A stretch of 14,939 bases of DNA, taken from the NCBI GenBank assembly GCA_037440105.1, contig JBBIUS010000018.1:1-14939 (forward strand), given 5' to 3'. A program made the position numbers and the translations under genes. Source of the DNA: JBBIUS01 sp037440105 (GTDB taxonomy: Bacteria > Patescibacteriota > Patescibacteriia > XYB2-FULL-38-15). Under the pieces are notes generated by a model. It was not told the origin of the DNA. It did not search any database and was given only the letters and a program-made list of their open reading frames with translations. Of this stretch, positions 1 through 6,733 are shown piece after piece; position 1 is the stretch's first letter; each line of letters opens with the position of its first letter.

Positions 1-17
1 ATAAACTTGCAGAAAAC

Positions 18-67
18 TTGCAGAAGAAATTCTTCTGCAATTATTATAGCAGAAGAATTTCTTCTGC
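18..67. repeat. Two tandem near-identical palindromes
   Basis: An 11-bp perfect inverted repeat with a one-base centre lies at 18-40 (TTGCAGAAGAA / TTCTTCTGCAA), and a second 9-bp copy with a one-base centre at 49-67 (GCAGAAGAA / TTCTTCTGC). Shorter related pieces (TTGCAGAA at 8-14, TTCTGCACAAA at 74-84) flank them. The spacing and dyad symmetry fit either an operator for a dimeric regulator of a gene to the left of the window or a dispersed CPR intergenic repeat. No T-tract follows either copy, so a terminator is unlikely. Confidence 0.6.
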
Positions 68-97
68 ACAAAATTCTGCACAAATGCGCAAACAAAA

Positions 98-120
98 CAG
101 GGCACCGATGAGGTGCCCTG
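98..120. terminator. Bidirectional Rho-independent terminator
   Basis: A perfect 9-bp GC-rich stem (CAGGGCACC / GGTGCCCTG) with a 5-base loop. On the minus strand it lies 30 bp past the stop of the surface protein gene and is followed by TTTTGTTT; on the plus strand it is followed by CTTTTTCT. It probably ends the surface protein transcript and may also stop transcription arriving from the left. Confidence 0.85.
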
Positions 121-149
121 CTTTTTCTCTATCTCAACGAGCACTAACT

Positions 150-3100
150 TTATTTCACGAGCGTGCCGCCAGTGACAGTCAGATTCTTAACCAGATAGCC
201 ATTAATCAAGCCTTCTGTTGGGACAGTAGCTGCCACAGCATTGTCTGACCATCTAAGGTTATCAGCCGCAGCAAGAGTGCCTGAAGTATCAGCCTCAAGG
301 TCTAAGCGGAAGACATCGCCTGTGGTGGTAAAGTCATCCAAGTCGCACTTGACATAAACGGTCTTGGTTTCGCCAGCTGGGACAACGAGGTCGCGGCCAG
401 TTGAGGCGTCTGCATAGAAGTTAAAGGTCAGCTCTGTGGTAATACCAAAATCAGCAGTGATTTCGTCAATCTTGGCGTCATCTGAAGCATCATAAAGTGA
501 GCAAACATCATTACCATCAGAATTACCGCCAGTTTGGTTAACCTTGAATTCTATTTTGCCATCATCAAATGTACCGTCAGCCGCGTTATCGCCACTCCAA
601 GCAGCACTAGCGCCGCTTTCGTCAAAGTAGACATCGCCAGCTGCGTCAGCAGTGATATTCAATCTCAAGACTTCTGTCACGCCAGGCACAAGTGAGCCTG
701 ACGGTGAAGAAGCATGCAGAGAGATTGTTGGCTTTGTCTTTCTGACAACCATTTCATTGCCATCAATGTCAGCTGAGCCAACAGAAGTCAAAGTGGTACC
801 AGAATCAGCGCCAACTGCCTCAAAAGCGGTGTCGTAGTCAAATGACATCTTTGGCGTGTCGCCAGAATCTGCGCCACCAGCAATGGTGTTCAAATCCAAC
901 TTGACAGTTAAGGTTGCATAGCCATCTTTTGGCACATGCACTGCCAAGTTTTCAAAGTCAGCAACTGTCCCGACTAAAACACCTTGCTTCTCAACTGTCG
1001 CGCCGCCTGCATCCTTATAACTCAATTTAACATAGTTAATTGAGTCAGCGTCACCAGCTGCATCAACTTTAATTTCAGCCTTGGTAATGGTGAAGTCCTC
1101 AATTGTTGCTGCATACTTCACTTTCAAAACCTCGACTCCGCTGTTTCCTGCCACAACAATGGCTGAAGCAGGCATGGCTGGATCAGCTGCAGCAGACAAA
1201 GTACCAACATCGTCAACAGTCAGAGAGACAGTCGGAGCACTGTTGATTGGATAGGTTCCGCCTGGAGTGACTGAGTTGGCATCAGCGTCTTCAGCAACCA
1301 CATCACCTGCGGCCGCAATAGTGACATAGGCATAATCAACGCCGCCACCAAGATCACCGCAAGTTGATGTAATGTTAGTCTTGACTATCAATTTCTTTGT
1401 TTCACCAGCCGGAATTGTCCAATTCAAACCAGTGAAATTAACTGTGCCGTCAGTGCCAGGCGCTTTGGCAGTGCCAACCTGAGTTGCGCCATCCCACAAG
1501 GTCACAGAGGATACCATATCATCAAACTCTCCTACTGTGGGGCTTGCCATACCGTTGTCAGTATCACCGTAGCCAGTCAATTTGATTGAGGTTACTTTAA
1601 TGGCGCTTTGTGAACCAGCTGAGAATGAGATACCAGCTGATTCAATGTTGGTTGCCCTTCTGACAACTGTTGCAGAAGCAGGAGTAGCAGCCAAGCTGAC
1701 AGTTAAAGCAGCGGCTTTGACTGTCATGGCATTACCCAAGTTTGCGGTATTAGGCACAATGTCAGTGACATATTCGCCAGTATCAACATTCTTAATATAA
1801 TCAGCGCCAAAGGCTTGCAGTTCAACTTTGAACCAGTGGTCAATAAAATCGGCATCAGTTGTATTTCTTGTATCCATTGTCACAATCAATCTCTTGGTCT
1901 CGCCAGCGTTCAAGGTGAAGGCATCAGTAAAGTTAATGGTCTGGGTTGCGGTTTCGCCGCCAGCCACAGCCAATTCCTTTGGACCCATTAAGGTCGCGCC
2001 TGTTGCCTGATCTTTGACTTTGATATCAGTCAAGTTGCGGTCAGTGCCTTCATATAACTTGCCTGTGCCATCGCCATAAACTTTGATGTCAAGTTTTCGG
2101 ATTTCAACATTAGCGCTGGCTGAAGTAATTGACATGTCATAGAAGACAACATCCTGCGCGCCTTTTGAGACATTGGCTGCGACAGGACCGTTGAAAGCAA
2201 CAGTGATTGCTCCGCCTTTTGTCGTTACTTCAATGTATTCGCCTGCGCCGCCGTCAAAGGCAGTGATGTCAACATTTGCGCCATAACCATAGGTCTTGTC
2301 AACAGCTAAAACATCAGAAGCATATTCCATATATGTTCTGATTGTTCTACCACCGCGGCCGCCAACCGTCGCCTTTACAGTAAAGGTCTTGGTCACGCCT
2401 GCGGCAATGGTGTATGGCTCTGACATGACAAAAATCATTTTGTCGCCAGTCATTGAAGCGGCCTCAGCAATCTTTTCTGAACCAACCCAGAGTTCTAAAT
2501 TGGTGATATCAGTGTTTGACACTGAACCAGCCTGCAAAAGAACAATCTGGCTTACGGCCACATCATTAGTGCCAGCCGCAATCTTGAACGAAGAAATCTC
2601 AGCTCCAACTTCGCCGACTGTTGGGTCAGCTGGAGTGGTTCCTTTTGTCACAGTCACAGTGCTGACTGCCGCGCTGCCAACTGTAAAGTCAGAGGCGCGA
2701 ACCGGCCAAGCAGCTGCGCTTGGAGACAAGGTGCCAGCAGTAACTGCTGAAGCATCTTGAATTTCAAAAGCGTGCACGCCGCCAGTTGTTGTCACATCAG
2801 CAATGTCAACTTTGACAGTCAAGGTTTTTGGCGTGCCAGCTGCTAGGGCAACTGACAAGCTGTGAAATTCAACCAAGTTTGAAGTTGTGCCAACTGATCG
2901 GCCAGAAGTTAATCTGGTTGAGCCATCATAGAGATAGACATTGGCAATATCTGAAGGTGCGCCAACGCCAACTCTGTGAAGGACTAAATCAGTTAAAGTC
3001 GCGGCAGATGCGGCATTGAATGTGAATTTTGCCACAACAACGCTGTTTGCCTTTTCAGGCACAGTTTGAGCTGCTGGGCTGTCTGATGCTAAAGCAACAG

Positions 3101-3695
3101 TCAATCCAGCGCCAACGCCAACCAAACCCTTGTCTTCATTAATTGAAGCAACGGCTTGCTGGGCGGCTAAATCGTAATCAGAAGCTGCGTTTATATTAGA
3201 ACCAACAGTGTAGTTGGTTGAGAGGACCTCTGGAACAGCCACAATTTTGCTGGTCCAATCAGAACCAAAAATCGCGACTGCCACGGCCTCAGTAGTTACC
3301 CAGCGCAGTACGCCGCCTTTTTCAACAGCATAGACCTTTGGGTCCATGACATGCCAAGGCGTATCCATACTGACAAACTGGGCCAACTGTCCTGGCCTTA
3401 CTGTCACATTGCCTCCCAAAGGAATGGCAACGAGTTCTGCATCAGTAATGGACTGTACGCCAGTCCAGTCAGAATACCAGGACGCATAAGTTCCTGAGTT
3501 TGGGAATAAATATCTCTTTCCATCCGCACCGTAGTAATAAACTGCGGTTCCAGTGCCCTTGATTAAATCACCCGAAGTCAAAGCATTGGCAGCGAGTGGC
3601 AGAGCCAAAGCGCCAAGGCCAATTGACCAGGCAATAGTTGTAAGGACAACTGTGAAGGTAAAGACCTTTTTCCCTTTCTTGATAAGATCTGTCAT
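150..3695 (-). CDS. Large secreted surface (S-layer-like) protein, 1181 aa
   Basis: A complete gene for a very large exported protein. Residues 1-38 form a clear signal peptide: a Lys-rich start, a hydrophobic core at about 11-36, and an ANA cleavage site. Residues about 40-177 form a Trp/Tyr-rich module (IKGTG, YYYGADGKRYLFPN, GGVLRWV) that I associate with CPR surface proteins. The remaining ~1000 residues are Ala/Thr/Val/Asp-rich beta-sandwich modules with recurring phrases such as IAAGVTKTFTVK, VPAGETKTVYVK and LNAGETKRLIV, typical of tandem Ig-like domains. There is no C-terminal anchor or LPXTG motif, so attachment is probably by self-assembly or glycan binding. The start ATG directly precedes the Lys-rich n-region; no good Shine-Dalgarno is visible. 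The gene is visibly richer in GC than most neighbours. It sits downstream of the sigma/DUF5667 pair but is separated by a 222-bp leader with its own signals. An S-layer role is inferred; secretion is well supported. Confidence 0.85.
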   Translation of the reverse strand: MTDLIKKGKKVFTFTVVLTTIAWSIGLGALALPLAANALTSGDLIKGTGTAVYYYGADGKRYLFPNSGTYASWYSDWTGVQSITDAELVAIPLGGNVTVRPGQLAQFVSMDTPWHVMDPKVYAVEKGGVLRWVTTEAVAVAIFGSDWTSKIVAVPEVLSTNYTVGSNINAASDYDLAAQQAVASINEDKGLVGVGAGLTVALASDSPAAQTVPEKANSVVVAKFTFNAASAATLTDLVLHRVGVGAPSDIANVYLYDGSTRLTSGRSVGTTSNLVEFHSLSVALAAGTPKTLTVKVDIADVTTTGGVHAFEIQDASAVTAGTLSPSAAAWPVRASDFTVGSAAVSTVTVTKGTTPADPTVGEVGAEISSFKIAAGTNDVAVSQIVLLQAGSVSNTDITNLELWVGSEKIAEAASMTGDKMIFVMSEPYTIAAGVTKTFTVKATVGGRGGRTIRTYMEYASDVLAVDKTYGYGANVDITAFDGGAGEYIEVTTKGGAITVAFNGPVAANVSKGAQDVVFYDMSITSASANVEIRKLDIKVYGDGTGKLYEGTDRNLTDIKVKDQATGATLMGPKELAVAGGETATQTINFTDAFTLNAGETKRLIVTMDTRNTTDADFIDHWFKVELQAFGADYIKNVDTGEYVTDIVPNTANLGNAMTVKAAALTVSLAATPASATVVRRATNIESAGISFSAGSQSAIKVTSIKLTGYGDTDNGMASPTVGEFDDMVSSVTLWDGATQVGTAKAPGTDGTVNFTGLNWTIPAGETKKLIVKTNITSTCGDLGGGVDYAYVTIAAAGDVVAEDADANSVTPGGTYPINSAPTVSLTVDDVGTLSAAADPAMPASAIVVAGNSGVEVLKVKYAATIEDFTITKAEIKVDAAGDADSINYVKLSYKDAGGATVEKQGVLVGTVADFENLAVHVPKDGYATLTVKLDLNTIAGGADSGDTPKMSFDYDTAFEAVGADSGTTLTSVGSADIDGNEMVVRKTKPTISLHASSPSGSLVPGVTEVLRLNITADAAGDVYFDESGASAAWSGDNAADGTFDDGKIEFKVNQTGGNSDGNDVCSLYDASDDAKIDEITADFGITTELTFNFYADASTGRDLVVPAGETKTVYVKCDLDDFTTTGDVFRLDLEADTSGTLAAADNLRWSDNAVAATVPTEGLINGYLVKNLTVTGGTLVK

Positions 3696-3713
3696 AATTT
3701 AAATTTCTTGTTG

Positions 3714-3782
3714 ACTCGCGAATCTTAAGCAAATTTATTCGCGAATATTCGCGGATAATTCGTTTAGTGATTCGCGTATTAA
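3714..3782. repeat. Cluster of ATTCGCG elements with a 14-bp palindrome
   Basis: The motif ATTCGCG or its complement occurs about five times in 70 bp: CTCGCGAATC at 3714-3723, the perfect palindrome CGCGAATATTCGCG at 3740-3753, ATTCG at 3758-3762 and ATTCGCGTATT at 3770-3780. It lies in the leader between the candidate pseudoknot and the surface protein start. Closely related ATTCGCGTTA elements recur at 8981-9017, so this is probably a dispersed intergenic repeat family rather than a site unique to this gene. Confidence 0.65.
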
Positions 3783-3792
3783 TTTTATTAAT

Positions 3793-3851
3793 GGCAAAAG
3801 CCCCATAAGGGTCGACCTTTCTGCTTTTACCGGTTTATAAATAACTTATGG
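3793..3851 (-). promoter_or_regulatory. Candidate pseudoknot RNA in the surface-gene leader
   Basis: Read on the minus strand, two stems interlock. Stem A pairs GGTAAAAGC (3831-3823) with GCTTTTGCC (3801-3793), 9 bp with one wobble. Stem B pairs CCATAAG (3851-3845, upstream of stem A) with CTTATGG (3809-3803, inside the loop of stem A), 7 perfect pairs. The order B5', A5', B3', A3' is a true pseudoknot topology, and the 3' strands of B and A are one base apart, which allows coaxial stacking. The loop also holds AGGTCGACCCT, which can form a small extra hairpin. It lies about 100 nt upstream of the surface protein ATG. It could be a riboswitch-like or translation-control element. I could not match it to a known riboswitch class. 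Confidence 0.45.
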
Positions 3852-3883
3852 CTTAGAACTTGGAACTTATTTTATTTTAATTT

Positions 3884-3892
3884 ATTTTATCA
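3884..3892 (-). promoter_or_regulatory. Possible extended -10 for the surface protein gene
   Basis: TGATAAAAT on the minus strand fits an extended -10 (TGnTAtAAT with one mismatch). Transcription would start near 3877, about 25 nt before the candidate pseudoknot, giving a leader of roughly 180 nt. No convincing -35 is present. The call is weak and rests mainly on position. Confidence 0.3.
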
Positions 3893-3917
3893 GCCGCACT
3901 CGTTTCACTCGGTACGT

Positions 3918-5306
3918 TCACGTGTTTGTGTTGGCGTTCGTGTTACTATTTGTGTTGACATTAATATTTTGATTCTCATTTACATCCGCGTTAACATCAG
4001 CGTTTACATCTGTATTTGTGTTTGTGTTAGTATTTGCATCCGCATTCACATTGGTGTTGATATTTACATTAACATTTGTATTCGCGTTAGCATTTTCGTC
4101 CGTGTTAACATTGATATTAGCAGTGTTTGTATTAGTATTGACATTATTAATGACATCCTCATTTGCATTTACACCTGTGCCAGCGGCGCCTGTCCCGACT
4201 TGAGAAACTGCGGCGGCAGAAGCAGCAATCTGCTCGGCTTGTTTTACTAATTCTTTGCTCTCAATAACTTTATCCAAAACCGCGCCAAGGTCTTTTTGGT
4301 CTGATGTTAATAATTCTTTGGCTTGGTCTAAAACTTCTTTAACTTGGTTTGTCGCTTCTTGAATCTGAGCTGTGGTTTGCCGGACCTCTGACGAAACAGG
4401 AGGTGCTGGTTCTTCGGTTGGCTCTTCGGTTGGCTCTTCGGAAGAAGCAGGTTCAGATGGAGAAGTATTAGTCAATGCCGCAACTTGTTCTTCAACTTTT
4501 ATTACTTTATTTTCAACAATTTCAATCTTCTTTTCTAATCTTTTCACGACTTCTTCTTCGGGTGAAATAACCTCCCCCTGAACATGTTTTTTAACAATAA
4601 CTTCCAAAGCCTTGTCCCCAACTTTCTCTACTGATTCCAAACCTTCATTTACTTGCGCAACCACTACTTCTTTAACTGGCGCTTCAAGATCATTGACAGT
4701 TTTTTGCAAGGCCTCTTGATACTCATTCGCTTTCACATCAACAATTTTAGCTACTTCCACCACTTTCTGCGGTTCAATTTTTTTCTCTATTTTTTCAAGG
4801 TTTGCTTTGACGCCTTCTATTTCTTCTTTGAATTTACTCACTGCAATATTAATTTTTTTGCTTTTTTCAACCAAAGGCACTGGCTTGTCTTTTATTTTTG
4901 CCACTTCATTGATTCTTTTTCCTGCCAACTCAACGTGCTTCTCGGTTTTTTTCTCTTCTTTGAAAGTAAGCGACACCTGAATTTTCTCAGTTGCTAATTT
5001 TAACGAATAGAGTGCGTCGCCTGGCAAAGATGATTCAGCAGCGCTGACCGACAAACCGCTTCCTAAAATCAAACCAAAAATTAAAAGGACTGCTAATACA
5101 GGTCTAAAAGCAGTCTTCATCATCTGCCATGGAAAGAATACATTAAAAGTTTCAAGTAATGTATTTAAGGTGTTCTTTCTCATTACCCCTAAATCTAAAG
5201 TATTCTTTATTTGCATCATTAAAATTTTCCGGTTTGTCTCTTTGAATGCGGCGTCTGGCTCAACTTGGCGCAAAAGTTTGATTTTTTTAATTATGTCATT
5301 GGACAT
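3918..5306 (-). CDS. DUF5667-type membrane protein, probable partner of the ECF sigma factor
   Basis: A 462-residue single-pass membrane protein. Residues 1-60 are a charged cytoplasmic segment, 69-90 a transmembrane helix ending in a SAA-like export boundary, and about 91-190 a domain starting SSLPGDALYSLKLATEKIQ, which I recognise as DUF5667. A long charged coiled-coil-like region follows to about 285, then a Pro/Glu/Thr linker with repeated EEPT, another helical region, and an 84-residue tail (379-462) of almost only Asn, Thr, Val, Ala and Asp. The gene starts 22 bp after the sigma factor stop, so they are almost surely cotranscribed. In this gene pair the membrane protein usually takes the anti-sigma position, with a short cytosolic N-terminus to hold the sigma factor and an exported sensor part. 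The N-terminus shows no classical zinc-finger anti-sigma HxxxCxxC motif, so binding to sigma is inferred from context. Confidence 0.75.
   Translation of the reverse strand: MSNDIIKKIKLLRQVEPDAAFKETNRKILMMQIKNTLDLGVMRKNTLNTLLETFNVFFPWQMMKTAFRPVLAVLLIFGLILGSGLSVSAAESSLPGDALYSLKLATEKIQVSLTFKEEKKTEKHVELAGKRINEVAKIKDKPVPLVEKSKKINIAVSKFKEEIEGVKANLEKIEKKIEPQKVVEVAKIVDVKANEYQEALQKTVNDLEAPVKEVVVAQVNEGLESVEKVGDKALEVIVKKHVQGEVISPEEEVVKRLEKKIEIVENKVIKVEEQVAALTNTSPSEPASSEEPTEEPTEEPAPPVSSEVRQTTAQIQEATNQVKEVLDQAKELLTSDQKDLGAVLDKVIESKELVKQAEQIAASAAAVSQVGTGAAGTGVNANEDVINNVNTNTNTANINVNTDENANANTNVNVNINTNVNADANTNTNTNTDVNADVNADVNENQNINVNTNSNTNANTNT
3921..4172 (-). repeat. Low-complexity Asn/Thr/Val-coding repeat region
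   Basis: This encodes residues 379-462 of the DUF5667-type protein. Alternating AAY codons with ACN, GTN or GCN codons give a degenerate six-base periodicity (VNTN, TNAN, VNAD phrases). The DNA repeats are imperfect at third positions, which points to selection on the protein rather than recent slippage. The tail is predicted to be extracellular and unstructured. Confidence 0.8.
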
Positions 5307-5328
5307 AAACGATTAACGGTTGACGATT

Positions 5329-5916
5329 TTATTTTTCAGTTTTCAATTTTAAATTATTTTCTTCCTGAGTCATGAGTTCGCGAAGCGCTTTTAAGGCTCG
5401 GTGCAAAAGCACTCTTACTGCGCCTTTTGATTTCCCCAAAACTTTCGCTGTTTCGCTAACACTCATTTCTTCTATAAATCGGAGAACTATCACTTCTCGG
5501 TATTCGTCTTTTAACTGCCTAAGCGCCCTGTTTGTTTCTTCCATCAAAGAAGCGTTTTGAATTTTTTCTTTTAAGTTTTGACCGCGGTCTTCTAAACCTT
5601 CAGGAACAACAGAAAAAGTTGATAAATTTTTTTGCGCTCTTTCGCGGTAATAATCTATCACAGCGTTGCGCGCTACCTGATAAAGAAAGGCCTGCAGATT
5701 ACCAATTGTTTCTGCCCCCATTTCATTAATGTACTGCCAGGTCCGAAGAAAAACTTCAGCTGTGAGATCTTCGGCCTCTTCTTTATTTGAAACCTTAAAA
5801 AAAATAAAACGGTATATTTGTGAAACGTACAAATCGTAAATTTTACCAAATGCTTCCGGGTCTTTTTTGATTCGAAGTTCAAACAGAAGAAATTTTTCTT
5901 TTAACTTTCTGTTCAT
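5329..5916 (-). CDS. ECF-family RNA polymerase sigma factor (sigma-70 type)
   Basis: A 195-residue sigma factor of normal ECF length that directs RNA polymerase to a specific promoter set. Residues about 21-95 are sigma region 2, with the helix EDLTAEVFLRTWQY and the following QVARNAVIDYYRE typical of regions 2.2-2.4. Residues about 125-183 are sigma region 4, with LKDEYREVIVLRFIEEMS and the helix-turn-helix VSETAKVLGKSKGAVRVLL. The linker is short, as in ECF factors. It is the first gene of a minus-strand operon with the DUF5667-type protein 22 bp downstream, which is probably its membrane-bound regulator. A -10 box lies 37 bp upstream, within reach of a strong palindrome. The family is clear; the target promoters cannot be read from the protein. 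Confidence 0.93.
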   Translation of the reverse strand: MNRKLKEKFLLFELRIKKDPEAFGKIYDLYVSQIYRFIFFKVSNKEEAEDLTAEVFLRTWQYINEMGAETIGNLQAFLYQVARNAVIDYYRERAQKNLSTFSVVPEGLEDRGQNLKEKIQNASLMEETNRALRQLKDEYREVIVLRFIEEMSVSETAKVLGKSKGAVRVLLHRALKALRELMTQEENNLKLKTEK

Positions 5917-5953
5917 AATTAGGACGAGAAATTAAAATTTTGTTACACTCCCA

Positions 5954-5959
5954 ATTATA
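5954..5959 (-). promoter_or_regulatory. -10 box of the sigma factor promoter
   Basis: A perfect TATAAT on the minus strand, with TTGTTT 17 bp upstream (5977-5982) as a weak -35. The start of transcription would be near 5947, giving a leader of about 30 nt. The -35 falls in the loop of the 17-bp palindrome at 5961-5999. Confidence 0.5.
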
Positions 5960-5960
5960 G

Positions 5961-5999
5961 AAAATTCCTTTTAAAAAAACAATTTTTAAAAGGAATTTT
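5961..5999. repeat. 17-bp perfect inverted repeat over the sigma promoter
   Basis: AAAATTCCTTTTAAAAA (5961-5977) and its exact complement (5983-5999) flank a 5-base AACAA centre. One edge touches the -10 box and the centre covers the putative -35 of the sigma gene. Because it lies upstream of both divergent genes, it is better placed as an operator or topological element than as a terminator, although a T-run follows it on the plus strand. Autoregulation is a possible role. Confidence 0.6.
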
Positions 6000-6043
6000 T
6001 AAGATGTTGTCCTTTCTGATTTTTTATATTTATGTTTTAACCT

Positions 6044-6159
6044 GTTGACGATATTGTATACATTATGTTGAGATTATATTTAAAAATTTATCCACAACCC
6101 ATGCCCTTTACATTTAAAATAAGATAAGTTACAATTAAATTGTACACAATATCGTAAAC
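6044..6159. promoter_or_regulatory. Pair of mirrored 19-bp elements in the divergent region
   Basis: GTTGACGATATTGTATACA at 6044-6062 and, on the opposite strand, GTTTACGATATTGTGTACA at 6141-6159 agree at 17 of 19 positions. Their outer ends point away from each other and the 78 bp between them are AT-rich. The right copy overlaps the -35 region of the HTH gene promoter. Likely binding sites for a regulator, perhaps the neighbouring HTH protein or the sigma factor; a 17/19 match is too good to dismiss easily as AT-rich noise. Confidence 0.5.
6088..6096 (+). promoter_or_regulatory. Single perfect DnaA box
   Basis: TTATCCACA matches the DnaA consensus TTATNCACA exactly and sits between the two mirrored elements in AT-rich DNA. 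TTGTACACA at 6140-6148 is a one-mismatch relative. One perfect box is not enough to call an origin, and no dnaA, dnaN or parAB gene is in the window. Confidence 0.35.
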
Positions 6160-6175
6160 ATCAAGTAAAGAATAT

Positions 6176-6181
6176 TATAAT
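6176..6181 (+). promoter_or_regulatory. -10 box of the HTH gene promoter
   Basis: A perfect TATAAT on the plus strand, 63 bp before the HTH gene start. No TTGACA-like -35 is present at 16-18 bp; the right mirrored element (6141-6159) occupies that position, which suggests control through that element. Confidence 0.45.
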
Positions 6182-6244
6182 GTGCCTATTAAATCAAAAA
6201 TTTAAACCATAATTCATAATTTTAACTATTAATTCTCCAAAATT

Positions 6245-6550
6245 ATGGCCAGTCAAAATCAAACAAAAAATAATGCTCGGGCAAATATTATCCGGGTTTC
6301 GGTTTCTGAAGGAGCGCGCCTTCTCGGCATCAATCCTGCCACTATCCGACGTGCTCTAAAAGAAGAAGAGATTCGTTATGTGGTTGTTCGCGGGAGATAT
6401 AAAATCAGTTTTGAAAGTTTAATTAAGTGGTCGCAGAAAAGACCAATTGTAAAGTACAATTTAGAAAACAAAGGAATTGGTCAATACATAGAAAAATGGA
6501 AAATTAAAAATACTTTATATTCGCCAAATCCAAAACTTGGTGAAGAGTAA
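6245..6550 (+). CDS. Small helix-turn-helix DNA-binding protein
   Basis: A 101-residue basic protein and the only plus-strand gene in the window. Residues about 15-60 hold a winged HTH of the excisionase/MerR-like (HTH_17) type: VSVSEGARLLGINPATIRRA gives the two helices, and the following ...RYVVVRGRYKISFESLIKW gives the wing and the last helix. The C-terminal 35 residues are basic and show no known domain. It is transcribed away from the sigma factor gene across a region with mirrored repeats that it might bind. No integrase or phage gene accompanies it, so a role as a local transcription regulator is preferred over an excisionase. Function beyond DNA binding is inferred. Confidence 0.75.
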   Translation: MASQNQTKNNARANIIRVSVSEGARLLGINPATIRRALKEEEIRYVVVRGRYKISFESLIKWSQKRPIVKYNLENKGIGQYIEKWKIKNTLYSPNPKLGEE

Positions 6551-6562
6551 TAAAATTTCTAA

Positions 6563-6576
6563 CTGACTAAAGTCAG
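6563..6576. repeat. Short hairpin after the HTH gene
   Basis: CTGAC / GTCAG with a TAAA loop, 12 bp past the HTH stop. It shares an ACTAAAGT-like core with the two GCCAC hairpins downstream and may be a worn copy of the same family. It has no T-tract. Confidence 0.35.
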
Positions 6577-6626
6577 GTCTGGATAGAACGGAAAAATTGA
6601 AAAACTGAAAAACGAAAGAACTTGAC

Positions 6627-6640
6627 GCCACTTTAGTGGC
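6627..6640. repeat. GCCAC hairpin element, copy 1
   Basis: GCCACT TT AGTGGC, preceded by TGAC. It matches the second copy at 6731-6749 through the shared start TGACGCCAC. Both flank the intergenic terminator. No T-tract follows, so it is more likely a dispersed mini-palindrome than a terminator. Confidence 0.5.
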
Positions 6641-6657
6641 CATAAAAACTCAAACAC

Positions 6658-6686
6658 AAAAAGACAGTTTTAAAAACTGTCTTTTT
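6658..6686. terminator. Bidirectional terminator between convergent genes
   Basis: AAAAAGACAGT and ACTGTCTTTTT form an 11-bp perfect stem, extendable through the TTTAAAA centre. It has an A-tract on one side and a T-tract on the other, so it can work in both directions. It separates the plus-strand HTH gene from the minus-strand glycoside-hydrolase-like gene. Confidence 0.8.
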
Positions 6687-6733
6687 GTAAAACTCATTTT
6701 TACTACACAGCGTTTTAACGCGGTTTGGACTGA

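Noticed and set aside
2296..2760. A 154-codon plus-strand open frame within the surface protein gene
   Set aside because: It is the antisense of an Ala/Thr/Val-rich repetitive gene, where stops are rare on the opposite strand; the protein has no domain and no start signals.
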